From Aliivibrio finisterrensis_A (GTDB taxonomy: Bacteria > Pseudomonadota > Gammaproteobacteria > Enterobacterales > Vibrionaceae): a stretch of 64,000 nt of DNA. The translations under genes and the position numbers were made by a program. Below the pieces are notes generated by a model. That model made no database searches and was not told the DNA's origin. It saw only the letters and a list, made by a program, of their open reading frames with translations. Shown here piece after piece: positions 25,996 to 35,835 of this stretch. The DNA lies in the NCBI RefSeq assembly GCF_004167675.1, contig NZ_SEZQ01000006.1; one strand, 5' to 3'. Numbering within the stretch: the first letter of the stretch is position 1; every line of letters begins with the position of its first letter.

Positions 25996-28900
25996 ATGAC
26001 GACGCGTGATCCTATCGTTCCTGTACTACTTGAGAAAGTGTACGCTCTAATTGCTGAAAAGCTTGAAATGCCTCAACAATCCCTAGTAACGCAACTTGCT
26101 CAGCGTTTATTTGCCAACATTGATGATGATGATTTACAAAAACGTAATGAATCAGATATGTATGGTGCAACCCTTAGTCTTTGGAATCATTTATCGGATG
26201 TAAATTTATCTGATATTTCGGTTCGTGTTTTCAATCCAAAGTTAAGCCAAGATGGTTGGCAATCAACCCATACAGTGGTAGAGATTGTTACTCCTGATAG
26301 CCCATTTTTAGTCGATTCCGTTAAAATGGCGCTTACCCGCCTTGATATGACAAGCCACTTTATGTTGCATGGACCACACTGCTTTACTCGTGATGAGAGC
26401 GGTGAGATTATTTCGGTATGCAGCAGTGATGGAAAAATGCAACAAACGTTATTTCATTTCGAAGTTGATCACATGAGTGATCTTTCTGAAATGGACGCAC
26501 TTCAAGCTGAATTACTGTTGGTACTTGAAGATATTCGCCGCGTGGTAAATGAATGGCAACCAATGTCAGACAAATTAACAGCCGTAATTCAAGAGCTTAA
26601 AGATAGTAAATCCCCAATAGCAAAAGAAGAAGTGAATGAAGCAATTGAGTTTTTAACTTGGCTTCAAAATCATAACTTTACCTTAATGGGGTACAAGAAT
26701 TTTGATTTAACGGCTGTGGAAGGCGATCATGAATTAACACCAACAGCAGATGTCGGTTTAGGATTATTCTCACTAGCTTCTCGTATTCATATGACAAAAC
26801 TGTCAGAGATGCCATCGTCGGCTCGTGCTGCAGCGAAAAAATCAGATCTATTAATCCTAACAAAATCAAATACTAAATCTCGAATTCACCGTCCCGCCTA
26901 TACAGACTACATTGGTATTAAGCGATTAAATAAAGAAGGAAAAGTCATTGGTGAACATCGCTTCACTGGTCTTTATACTTCAACAGCTTATAACCAAAGT
27001 GTGTCTAATATTCCGCTATTAAGCAATAAAGTAGACCGTATTTTAGAGACAAGCCAATACATTAAAGGCTCACACTCTTATAAAGCACTTAGCAATATTC
27101 TTGAAACGTACCCTCGTGATGAGCTCTTTCAAGCAACAGAAGAAGAGATGCTAGAGGTAGGTACCGGTGTTGTTAAAATGCAAGACCGTGATTTGTTGCG
27201 TCTATTTGTTCGTCGTGACCCATTTGGTCGTTTCTTCTCGTGCATGGTGTATGTAACCAAAGAGCGTTATAACACAGAGCTTCGTCGTCAAACTCAACGT
27301 ATTCTTAAAAACTATTTTGGTTCTGATCAAGAAGTTGAATTTACGACGTTTTTCTCTGAGAGTGCATTAGCGAGAACACATTACATTATTCGTGTAGACA
27401 ACAATAACGGCGACATTAATGTGAAAGATATTGAAAATAATTTAATGGAAGCAGCATCTACTTGGGATGACCGTCTATGTGATGTGATTGTGGCTAACTT
27501 AGGTGAGAGTAAAGGAACTGCAATAGCGAAGAAATACCAAAGCGCATTTCCTCGTTCATACAAAGAAGCAACACTTCCAGGCTCTGCTGTTGCTGATATT
27601 GAACGTCTTGAATTATTAAGTGATGATAATAAACTTGGTATGTTATTTTATCGTCCGCAAGAAGAGAAAAAAGGCTCTGCGAACGTTAAATTGAAACTCT
27701 TCCACCGTGATGAGCCAATTCACTTATCAGATGTAATGCCAATGCTTGAAAACTTAGGTTTACGAGTCATTGGTGAGTCACCTTATGCCGTTAAGAAGAG
27801 TGATGGTTCGGTGGATTGGATTTTAGATTTCTCTATGATCCACAATGGTTCTGAAGAAGTCGATCTTCGTCAAGCTCGTGATCGTTTTCAAGAAGCATTT
27901 GCTCAGATTTGGAATGGTCAACTAGAGAGTGATGGCTTTAACCGTCTGGTTCTTGGTGCTGGCCTGTCTGGCCGTGAAGTGACTATCTTACGTGCTTATG
28001 CTCGTTATATGCGCCAAGTAGGTTTCCCATTCAGTCAGCAGTACATCGAAGATACATTATCAACACATACCAAATTAGCAGTATCGGTGGTTGAGCTTTT
28101 TGAATTGCGCTTTGATCCAAAAGCTGATTGGTCTGAGAAAAAAGAACAGAAAGCCCTTGATGCTATCTATGCAAGCTTAGATAAAGTAGAAAGCTTGGAT
28201 GATGACAGAATTATTCGTCGTTATGTTGAGATGATTGTTGCAACGTTGCGAACTAACTATTATCAACAAGATGAAGACGGTCAGCCTAAACCATGGTTAT
28301 CGTTGAAACTGCAACCATCAAATATTCCTGAAATTCCAGCACCAGTTCCAGCATTTGAAATTTTTGTTTACGCACCAGATATTGAAGGTGTGCATTTACG
28401 TGGTGGTAAAGTGGCTCGTGGTGGTTTGCGTTGGTCAGATCGCCAAGAGGATTTCCGTACCGAAGTACTTGGTTTGGTAAAAGCACAGCAAGTGAAAAAC
28501 ACGGTTATTGTTCCTGTTGGTGCAAAAGGCGGTTTTGTTTGTAAAAAGCAACATAACTTCACAACTCGTGATGATATCTTTGCTGAAGGTCAACGCTGTT
28601 ACAAACAGTTTATTCGAGCGCTGTTGGATGTGTCTGATAACATTATTGAAGGTGAGGTTATCCCACCACAAAATGTCGTTCGCCATGATGATGATGATCC
28701 GTATTTGGTTGTTGCCGCAGATAAAGGTACTGCAACCTTCTCTGATTTAGCTAACTCAGTATCAGATGAATATAACTTTTGGCTAGGTGATGCATTTGCT
28801 TCTGGTGGCTCAAATGGTTATGACCATAAAGCCATGGGTATTACTGCAAAAGGGGCTTGGGAATCGGTTAAACGTCACTTCCGTGAAATGGGAATTGACT

Positions 28901-30834
28901 GTCAAACGACTGATTTTACCGTTGCTGGTGTTGGGGACATGGCGGGAGATGTGTTTGGTAATGGTATGTTGCTATCAAAACATATTCGTCTTCAAGCAGC
29001 ATTTAACCACATGCATATCTTCATTGACCCGAATCCAAATTCAGAACTTACTTGGCCAGAGCGTGCTCGTTTATTCGAATTACCTCGTTCAAGCTGGGAA
29101 GATTACAATAAAGATCTGATCTCTCAAGGTGGTGGCATTTTCTCTCGTCGTGCTAAGTCGATAGATCTTTCTCCTGAAATTCAGAAGATGCTAGGTACTC
29201 GTAAACAGTCTTTAGCTCCGAATGATTTGATTCAAATGATCTTGAAGATGGACGTTGATCTGTTATGGAATGGCGGGATCGGAACATACGTTAAGTCTGA
29301 AAAAGAAACCAGTGCCGATGTAGGTGATAGAGCGAATGATTCCTTACGTATCAATGGCTCAGAGTTGAATGCAAAAGTAATTGGTGAGGGCGGCAACCTA
29401 GGTATGACTCAGCTGGGTCGTATTGAGTATGGTCTAAAAGGTGGCCGTGTTAATACTGATTTTGTTGATAACGTAGGCGGCGTTGACTGTTCTGATAACG
29501 AAGTAAATATAAAGATCTTACTGAATGGTTTAGTGGCCAATGGTGATTTAACCTACAAGCAACGTAATGTTCTACTAGAGAAAATGGAAGATGAAGTGGG
29601 TGAGATTGTTCTTGATGATGCGTATTGCCAATCAGAGTCGATCTCGGTAACAGAGCAACAAGGCACTTCATTAGTTAAAGAGCAGATCCGCTTTATTCAT
29701 CATCTCGAAAAACAAGGCCAATTGGATCGTGGGTTAGAATTTATCCCTGATGATGAAACCTTGATTGAGCGTGAGAAAATGGGGCAGGCGTTAACTCGTC
29801 CAGAGCTTTCTGTTCTCGTTGCTTATGGAAAAATGGTACTTAAAGAGCAATTGGCTTGCGATGACATTGCAAACAATCCATATCATGCTGAGTTACTAAC
29901 CACGTATTTTCCAACAGAGTTACAACGTAACTATAAAGCTGAGATGGATAACCACCCACTGCGATCAGAAATCATTGCTACTTGTTTAGCAAATCAGATG
30001 GTTAATGAAATGGGTTGTAACTTCATCACTCGCTTGCAAGAAGAAACGGGTTACAGTGTCACTGATATTGCCAACGCATACTCAGCAACAAGAGCTATTT
30101 TTGAGTTTGGGGATTTATTTAAGCAAATTCGTAGCTTAGATAATATCTCAACCGCTGAAGCACAATATGAAGCTTTATTTGCAATGCGACGAACTATCCG
30201 TCGGGTGACTCGTTGGCTACTCCGTAATGGTTCACAAAATATGACGATTCAGCAGGTTATTGAAAAATATAAGCCAGCGGTTAATGACATTAAAGTGAAC
30301 CTTGATAGTTACTTAGTAAAAGATGAAGTAGTGGAGCATATTGAACAAGCTAACCATTATTTAGAGATGGGTGTGCCATGTGAACTAGGTAATGTACTGG
30401 CACGTTTAAGCAGCTTATATTCAGCAATGGATATTTCAGCAGTTGCTGTAGATATGGAACAACCGGTATCTACCACGGCACGCTTATACTATGTTCTAGG
30501 TGATAAGTTATCTTTGCATTGGTTCTTAAAACAGATTAATAACCAAGGTGTTGATAACCACTGGCAAGCATTAGCTCGAGCTTCTTTCCGTGAAGACTTA
30601 GATTGGCAACAACGCCAACTAACTCAATTGGTTCTGACTGAATATAAAGATGCAGAATCTGTGGAAAGTGCAATTGAAGAATGGTGTGAAAAGAATGCGG
30701 TTTCAATAGGGCGTTGGGACAATATTCTGAATGAATTTAAAGTGGGTTCTGTTCATGAATTTGCTAAATTCTCGGTTGCGTTAAGGGAGCTTACCTTGCT
30801 AAATTTGAGTTGCACATCAAACGTAACTAAATAA
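25996..30834 (+). CDS. gdhB: NAD-specific glutamate dehydrogenase, large (180-kDa) class
   Basis: 1612 residues, the usual size of the GDH-180 class. The N-terminal ~700 residues hold ACT-like regulatory segments; the catalytic core at about 780-1150 includes HLRGGKVARGGLRWSDR, the lysine-rich GAKGGFVCKKQ, and a Rossmann region VAGVGDMAGDVFGNGML. It oxidatively deaminates glutamate to 2-oxoglutarate with NAD+, a catabolic role. Monocistronic; a terminator follows at 30880-30915. The symbol follows Pseudomonas usage. Confidence 0.94.
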   Translation: MTTRDPIVPVLLEKVYALIAEKLEMPQQSLVTQLAQRLFANIDDDDLQKRNESDMYGATLSLWNHLSDVNLSDISVRVFNPKLSQDGWQSTHTVVEIVTPDSPFLVDSVKMALTRLDMTSHFMLHGPHCFTRDESGEIISVCSSDGKMQQTLFHFEVDHMSDLSEMDALQAELLLVLEDIRRVVNEWQPMSDKLTAVIQELKDSKSPIAKEEVNEAIEFLTWLQNHNFTLMGYKNFDLTAVEGDHELTPTADVGLGLFSLASRIHMTKLSEMPSSARAAAKKSDLLILTKSNTKSRIHRPAYTDYIGIKRLNKEGKVIGEHRFTGLYTSTAYNQSVSNIPLLSNKVDRILETSQYIKGSHSYKALSNILETYPRDELFQATEEEMLEVGTGVVKMQDRDLLRLFVRRDPFGRFFSCMVYVTKERYNTELRRQTQRILKNYFGSDQEVEFTTFFSESALARTHYIIRVDNNNGDINVKDIENNLMEAASTWDDRLCDVIVANLGESKGTAIAKKYQSAFPRSYKEATLPGSAVADIERLELLSDDNKLGMLFYRPQEEKKGSANVKLKLFHRDEPIHLSDVMPMLENLGLRVIGESPYAVKKSDGSVDWILDFSMIHNGSEEVDLRQARDRFQEAFAQIWNGQLESDGFNRLVLGAGLSGREVTILRAYARYMRQVGFPFSQQYIEDTLSTHTKLAVSVVELFELRFDPKADWSEKKEQKALDAIYASLDKVESLDDDRIIRRYVEMIVATLRTNYYQQDEDGQPKPWLSLKLQPSNIPEIPAPVPAFEIFVYAPDIEGVHLRGGKVARGGLRWSDRQEDFRTEVLGLVKAQQVKNTVIVPVGAKGGFVCKKQHNFTTRDDIFAEGQRCYKQFIRALLDVSDNIIEGEVIPPQNVVRHDDDDPYLVVAADKGTATFSDLANSVSDEYNFWLGDAFASGGSNGYDHKAMGITAKGAWESVKRHFREMGIDCQTTDFTVAGVGDMAGDVFGNGMLLSKHIRLQAAFNHMHIFIDPNPNSELTWPERARLFELPRSSWEDYNKDLISQGGGIFSRRAKSIDLSPEIQKMLGTRKQSLAPNDLIQMILKMDVDLLWNGGIGTYVKSEKETSADVGDRANDSLRINGSELNAKVIGEGGNLGMTQLGRIEYGLKGGRVNTDFVDNVGGVDCSDNEVNIKILLNGLVANGDLTYKQRNVLLEKMEDEVGEIVLDDAYCQSESISVTEQQGTSLVKEQIRFIHHLEKQGQLDRGLEFIPDDETLIEREKMGQALTRPELSVLVAYGKMVLKEQLACDDIANNPYHAELLTTYFPTELQRNYKAEMDNHPLRSEIIATCLANQMVNEMGCNFITRLQEETGYSVTDIANAYSATRAIFEFGDLFKQIRSLDNISTAEAQYEALFAMRRTIRRVTRWLLRNGSQNMTIQQVIEKYKPAVNDIKVNLDSYLVKDEVVEHIEQANHYLEMGVPCELGNVLARLSSLYSAMDISAVAVDMEQPVSTTARLYYVLGDKLSLHWFLKQINNQGVDNHWQALARASFREDLDWQQRQLTQLVLTEYKDAESVESAIEEWCEKNAVSIGRWDNILNEFKVGSVHEFAKFSVALRELTLLNLSCTSNVTK

Positions 30835-30879
30835 CCAATTGTTTGATTACTAAGCTCAGACAAACGTTTGCATAATAAA

Positions 30880-30915
30880 GAGGAAAGTGGATAAAAATTC
30901 ACTTTCCTTTTTTAT
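30880..30915 (+). terminator. Terminator after gdhB
   Basis: AGGAAAGTG (30881-30889) pairs with CACTTTCCT (30900-30908) and a T-rich tail follows. Confidence 0.86.
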
Positions 30916-31101
30916 TACCCCGATAATTTTCTCATTAATCTATATTTTTAATCCCTTTTTGTGAATCTTTATTCGTTACTTTGATGTTGGTTTATTTTAT
31001 TGCGATAAATAATGATGAATAAAGTACGATTAAGTTTGAATTGTGAATAAAATCAGTGAATAATGACTCCCCGTTTATACGGGACTTATTTTGGAGTTAC
31101 A

Positions 31102-32112
31102 ATGTTATACCGCATCGCCAGAGCTGGCATTTTCAAACTTGATGCTGAAAAAGCACATGACCTAGCAATTCAAAATTTCAAACGTTTCACCGGCACTCCT
31201 CTCGATTTATTCTATCGTCAAAAATTGGCTTCTAAACCTGTTGAAGTCATGGGTATTCAATTTAAAAACCCTGTTGGTTTAGCCGCTGGCCTTGATAAAA
31301 ATGGCGAATGTATTGAAGCATTTGGTGCAATGGGCTTTGGGTTTGTTGAAGTAGGAACCGTAACTCCACGTCCTCAATCTGGTAATGATAAACCACGCTT
31401 ATTCCGTCTTATTGAAGCTGAAGGGATTATTAACCGTATGGGGTTTAATAACCTAGGTGTTGATAACTTAGTTGAGAACGTAAAGAAAGCAAAATTTGAT
31501 GGCGTTATCGGTATTAACATTGGTAAAAATAAAGATACGCCAATCGAAAAGGGTACGGAAGATTACCTAATTTGTATGGAGAAGGTGTATCAATACGCGG
31601 GTTACATTGCGATAAACATTTCATCTCCAAATACTCCAGGACTTCGTACGCTTCAATACGGCGAAGCGTTAGATGATCTTCTTTCTCAGTTAAAAGAGAA
31701 ACAAGAAGAGTTAGCAGAAAAGTTTGGTAAGTACGTTCCTATCGCTTTGAAAATTGCGCCTGATTTAGATGATAATGAATTATCTCAAATTGCTGACTCT
31801 TTAATGAAGTATAAAATTGACGGTGTGATTGCGACAAACACCACCTTAGAACGATCTATGGTTGAAGGCATGAAGCATGCAGAAGAGATGGGGGGGCTAA
31901 GTGGTCGTCCTGTTCAAACTCGAAGTACAGAAGTCGTTCGTCGTCTTAAAGAGCTACTTGGTGATTCTTTACCAATCATTGGGGTAGGTGGTGTTGACTC
32001 TTATGTTGCGGCTAAAGAGAAGATGATGGCTGGTGCTGATTTGGTGCAAGTCTACTCTGGCTTTATTTATAAAGGCCCTGCATTAGTTAAAGATATTGTG
32101 AATAATATCTAA
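31102..32112 (+). CDS. pyrD: Dihydroorotate dehydrogenase (quinone), class 2
   Basis: 336 residues, the same length as E. coli PyrD. The N-terminal amphipathic helices (MLYRIARAGIFKLDAEKAHD) attach it to the inner membrane and pass electrons to quinone. FMN-site motifs include NPVGLAAGLDKNGE, GFGFVEVGTVTPRPQ and INISSPNTPGL with the catalytic serine; the C terminus has IIGVGGV and LVQVYSGFIYKGP. It makes orotate in pyrimidine synthesis. The start is ATG 31102 after GGAG; an upstream in-frame ATG at 31063 would add a 13-residue extension not found in the family. Confidence 0.96.
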   Translation: MLYRIARAGIFKLDAEKAHDLAIQNFKRFTGTPLDLFYRQKLASKPVEVMGIQFKNPVGLAAGLDKNGECIEAFGAMGFGFVEVGTVTPRPQSGNDKPRLFRLIEAEGIINRMGFNNLGVDNLVENVKKAKFDGVIGINIGKNKDTPIEKGTEDYLICMEKVYQYAGYIAINISSPNTPGLRTLQYGEALDDLLSQLKEKQEELAEKFGKYVPIALKIAPDLDDNELSQIADSLMKYKIDGVIATNTTLERSMVEGMKHAEEMGGLSGRPVQTRSTEVVRRLKELLGDSLPIIGVGGVDSYVAAKEKMMAGADLVQVYSGFIYKGPALVKDIVNNI

Positions 32113-32156
32113 TTGTTATAAAAAGTAGCGAAAGTTGCTTACAGACTGTTCAAACG

Positions 32157-32187
32157 GAAGGGGGAATAAAAATTTCCCCTTTTTTTA
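32157..32187 (+). terminator. Terminator after pyrD
   Basis: AAGGGGGAA pairs with TTTCCCCTT across a short A-rich loop and a T run follows. Confidence 0.78.
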
Positions 32188-32330
32188 TTGCTAACCTCTT
32201 GTAAAATTAGCGATTAATTACACCAGTATTATTTTGACTGAAAACAGACATGAATTTTCAGCATAATTTGCAGTCATTGGTGATTGGCTAATGAAGGGAT
32301 TCTTCCCATTTTTTCAAGAGAGAAATGATA

Positions 32331-32876
32331 ATGCTTAAACCGAGTGATACATGGAACTGGTATTACGACAATAAAGCACAATCTCTAATGCTCGATTTAG
32401 GTATGGACATGGTCTTCCGTGTAAACCTTCCTTCTAAAGTGCTTATTGACGGTGCTTTTGATACGTGCAAATTCTCTGTTGATGATGCCTCTGCATATCA
32501 AATGTTCGTAGAACACATTTCTTATCTTCCACTATCAGAACCTCGCAAAGTAGAGCTTGCACTTAATTGTGTTGCAGCTAAACGCTTTCACAAGCCTATG
32601 TTACCTAAAAGCTGGTTCTTTGAGCCTCAAGGTCAAGGCCAAGGTTATTTCCCTCAAGAGGGGGAAGTGGTGTCCCTAAAGAACGACTTAGGAGAAGGGC
32701 ACTTCATTATTGTTGAGAATTATGAGTGTGCCAGTATGTGTATGCTTGTCGATATGGACTCATTTGCTCTAAATCCAACAAAATACATGGCATTTTGTGA
32801 ACCGATTAAGGTAATGCATGATCGTATGGCTCAGATGCAGGTGGTCAACTCTGCTTATTATGCAATGGTAGGATAG
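32331..32876 (+). CDS. zapC: Cell division protein ZapC
   Basis: 181 residues. LKPSDTWNWYYD at the start and MLPKSWFFEPQG in the middle are ZapC signatures (E. coli YcbW). ZapC binds FtsZ and promotes bundling of protofilaments at the division ring. Start: ATG 32331 (MLKPSD) fits the family; ATG 32325, two codons earlier, is equally open to the weak AAGAGAG RBS. Its place between pyrD and rlmL matches E. coli, where ycbW follows pyrD. Confidence 0.9.
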   Translation: MLKPSDTWNWYYDNKAQSLMLDLGMDMVFRVNLPSKVLIDGAFDTCKFSVDDASAYQMFVEHISYLPLSEPRKVELALNCVAAKRFHKPMLPKSWFFEPQGQGQGYFPQEGEVVSLKNDLGEGHFIIVENYECASMCMLVDMDSFALNPTKYMAFCEPIKVMHDRMAQMQVVNSAYYAMVG

Positions 32877-33468
32877 ATAGTTACCATTATTAATAAAAGC
32901 CCAGTAAAACAAAGGTCAGTAACTTTTTTACATTAATCCCTCTTCAGTATCTATTTTTACCTTATTCCTTACTTCTTCTGTGTTGTTACCCTCATAAAAT
33001 CGCGCTATGAGCAATATTATTCATTTCAATTCTTTAGTTAAACACTTAGCATTCAATTAAAAATACACCCAATAGTAAAGTGCTATCATCTTAAAATTGA
33101 GAGGTTGAGCTAAGAATTACAAAAAAATACCATCCCTATATCAGCACTATTACCTAAATTCCCCACTCAAATAACCTTGATAATTCCTCATTTATCTCAT
33201 TATGTAATAAACTTTCACGCAGCCTTAAGTATTGGTCTATTCCAGATTTCAAGTGGAAATGAGCGCTCTTTATTGTCCCTACACAGAAACATTATGATTT
33301 AACTCTAATACATTAACTCTAATACATTAACTATAAAATTTATTATTAACCTTCTGTTTTAAAAGACTTATGTTCGATGGTTACTCAGGTATTTATCTGT
33401 AATCTATTTATCCTCTTTCAGTCAGATTCATGTATAATGCGAGGTAATTTAATAACCAAAAGAATCTC
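32877..33468. other. Intergenic region, 592 bp, with a 14-bp tandem repeat
   Basis: No ORF or RNA gene was recognised. At 33299-33334 the unit TTAACTCTAATACA is present twice in tandem plus a partial third copy. A TATAAT hexamer at 33433-33438 is a plausible -10 for rlmL. The rest is featureless AT-rich DNA. Confidence 0.5.
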
Positions 33469-35586
33469 ATGAAAAAATACTTAGCCATCACTTCTAAAGG
33501 CCTTGAAAACCTACTCGCTGACGAACTTATTGCACTTGGTGTTACTGACCCAAAATTGGTTTACGCAGGGGTTATGTTTGAAGCTCCAACCGATGTTGTT
33601 TATCGTTGTTGCTTATGGAGCCGTATCGCATCACGTTTTATTCAAGTTTTGTCTGAGTTTGATGTTCGTGATGATATGGATTTATATCTGGGTGCTTCTG
33701 CTATCAATTGGCCTAATTATTTCAGTGCTGATAAAACATTGGTGGTGGACTTCAACGGTACTAACCGTGAGATTCGAAACAGCCAATACGGTGCACTAAA
33801 AGTAAAAGATGCGATTGTTGACCGTTTTACTAAGGCGGATTTAGAACGTCCAAATATTGATAAAGCTGAACCTGATTTACGTGTCCATATGCGTTTATCT
33901 GGCGAGAAAGGGATTCTTGGCTTTGATTTAATTGGTTCAGGTTTACATCAACGTGGTTACCGTACTGAAGCGGGCCGTGCACCACTACGTGAAACATTGG
34001 CTGCAGCTTTAGTGCTTCGTAGTACATGGGATGAAAGCAAACCATTACTCGATCCAATGTGTGGTTCAGGTACATTACTAATCGAAGCCGCACTAATGGC
34101 ATGTGAAATGGCGCCGGGTGTGAAGCGTGAGAAATGGTGTTTTGAAGCACTGAATGATTTTGATGCTGAGCTTTGGGCTGAAATTCGTTCAGAAGCTCGT
34201 GTTAAGAGTCGTCGTGGCGTTAAGAAAGTAGATACACATTTCTATGGTTTTGACCGTGACTACCGTGTTATTCAAACCGCTCGTGAAAATGCACGTCGTG
34301 CTGGTGTTGAAGATTTAATTACGTTTGATGTTGGTGATGCAACTAAGATTGAACGTCCAGAAGCGTTTGAAAATGGCGTAGTTATTTGTAACCCTCCATA
34401 CGGTGAGCGCTTAAGCACAGAACCTGCATTGATTGCATTGTACAGTGAGTTTGGTCGCCAGCTTAAAGAGCAGTTTGGTGGTTGTACAGCATCAATCTAT
34501 TCAAGTAACGATGATTTACTTGCATGTATACGTATGCGTGCTGATAAGCAATTTAAATTGAACAATGGTGCATTACCTTGTGTTCAGAAAAACTATTCAA
34601 TTAGTGAATTAACTGAGCGTAAAGACGCAGCGAATATTGAAGTCGCTCCTGAATTCATGAACCGTCTTAAAAAGAATATGGCTAAGATCGGTAAATGGGC
34701 ACGTAAAGAGAAATTAGATTGTTACCGTTTGTATGATGCAGATTTACCTGACTACAATGCGGCGATTGATGTTTATAAAGATTACATCATCATTCAAGAA
34801 TACGCGGCACCAAAAACAATTTCTGAAGATAAAACACGTCGTCGTTTAACCGATATGATCCGTGCAACGGTTTTAGTAACGGGTGTAGAAACGAACAATG
34901 TAATTTTGAAAGTTCGTCAAAAGCAATCGGGCAAAAACCAATATCAAAAACTGGCTGAGAAATCTCGCTCTTTTGATGTTGATGAGTACGGCGTAAAACT
35001 GATTGTTAACCTACAAGATTACCTAGATACAGGCTTGTTCTTAGATCATAAGTTAACGCGTAAAATGATTGGTGAAATGGCGGCAGGGAAAGATTTCTTA
35101 AACCTATTTGCTTACACGGGTTCTGCAACCGTTCATGCGGCTTGTGGTGGCGCAAAATCTACTATGACAATTGATATGTCTCGTACCTACCTAGAGTGGG
35201 CACAAAAGAACATGAATACCAATGGCCAAACCGGTACTCAGCATCAGTTCTTACAAGCAGACTGTCTACAATGGCTACAACAAGCAGAAGGTGAGTTTGA
35301 CTTAATCTTTATCGACCCACCGACGTTCTCTAACTCTAAACGTATGGAGCAAACGTTTGATGTTCAACGTGATCACATCATGTTACTTGAGAACCTAAAA
35401 CGTATGCTACGTGAGAACGGAACGATCGTATTCTCGAACAATAAACGTAACTTCAAAATGGATGATGCAGCATTAGAGAAAGCAGGCCTGAAAGCTAAGA
35501 ACATTTCTAAGCAAACATTACCGCTTGATTTTGCTCGTAATAAACACATTCATAACTGTTGGATTATTACTCACAAGGAAGACTAG
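33469..35586 (+). CDS. rlmL: Bifunctional 23S rRNA methyltransferase RlmKL (m2G2445 and m7G2069)
   Basis: 705 residues. N-terminal THUMP domain at about 40-155; the first methyltransferase (RlmL, G2445-N2) at about 160-380 with LDPMCGSGTLLIEAALMA and ICNPPYGERL (NPPY); the second (RlmK, G2069-N7) at about 520-700 with FLNLFAYTGSATVHAA and LIFIDPPTFSNS. The fusion of both activities is usual in gammaproteobacteria. Downstream genes follow within six bases, so rlmL, the glutaredoxin-like gene and uup are likely one operon. Confidence 0.95.
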   Translation: MKKYLAITSKGLENLLADELIALGVTDPKLVYAGVMFEAPTDVVYRCCLWSRIASRFIQVLSEFDVRDDMDLYLGASAINWPNYFSADKTLVVDFNGTNREIRNSQYGALKVKDAIVDRFTKADLERPNIDKAEPDLRVHMRLSGEKGILGFDLIGSGLHQRGYRTEAGRAPLRETLAAALVLRSTWDESKPLLDPMCGSGTLLIEAALMACEMAPGVKREKWCFEALNDFDAELWAEIRSEARVKSRRGVKKVDTHFYGFDRDYRVIQTARENARRAGVEDLITFDVGDATKIERPEAFENGVVICNPPYGERLSTEPALIALYSEFGRQLKEQFGGCTASIYSSNDDLLACIRMRADKQFKLNNGALPCVQKNYSISELTERKDAANIEVAPEFMNRLKKNMAKIGKWARKEKLDCYRLYDADLPDYNAAIDVYKDYIIIQEYAAPKTISEDKTRRRLTDMIRATVLVTGVETNNVILKVRQKQSGKNQYQKLAEKSRSFDVDEYGVKLIVNLQDYLDTGLFLDHKLTRKMIGEMAAGKDFLNLFAYTGSATVHAACGGAKSTMTIDMSRTYLEWAQKNMNTNGQTGTQHQFLQADCLQWLQQAEGEFDLIFIDPPTFSNSKRMEQTFDVQRDHIMLLENLKRMLRENGTIVFSNNKRNFKMDDAALEKAGLKAKNISKQTLPLDFARNKHIHNCWIITHKED

Positions 35587-35592
35587 AGACGA

Positions 35593-35835
35593 ATGATTAC
35601 TCTCTATAGCACGGAAGGCTGCCACCTTTGCGAGCAAGCGTTTGACTTGCTTGTTGAGGTGGGTGTAGACATCGAAAAAGTAGACACGGTAGACATCGCG
35701 TTCAACGATGAACTTTTTTCTCGTTACGGTGTCACAATACCTGTGGTGGCTAATGGCTTATCTGAGCTTAATTGGCCATTCAATATATCGCAATTAAAGA
35801 ATTGGTTAGAAGACAATGGCATTACTTACAATTAA
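35593..35835 (+). CDS. Glutaredoxin-like DUF836 family protein
   Basis: 80 residues with a thioredoxin fold and the CHLC motif (YSTEGCHLCEQAFDLL), followed by VTIPVVANG with a cis-proline. DUF836 proteins are short glutaredoxin relatives of unknown partner. It starts six bases after rlmL and overlaps uup by 20 bases, so expression is coupled to both. Confidence 0.88.
   Translation: MITLYSTEGCHLCEQAFDLLVEVGVDIEKVDTVDIAFNDELFSRYGVTIPVVANGLSELNWPFNISQLKNWLEDNGITYN

Noticed and set aside
28286..29671. Several overlapping minus- and plus-strand frames inside the glutamate dehydrogenase gene
   Set aside because: They are alternative frames of a long, well-conserved coding region without RBS or domain support.
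33299..33334. CRISPR-like repeats
   Set aside because: Direct tandem units with no spacers and no cas genes.
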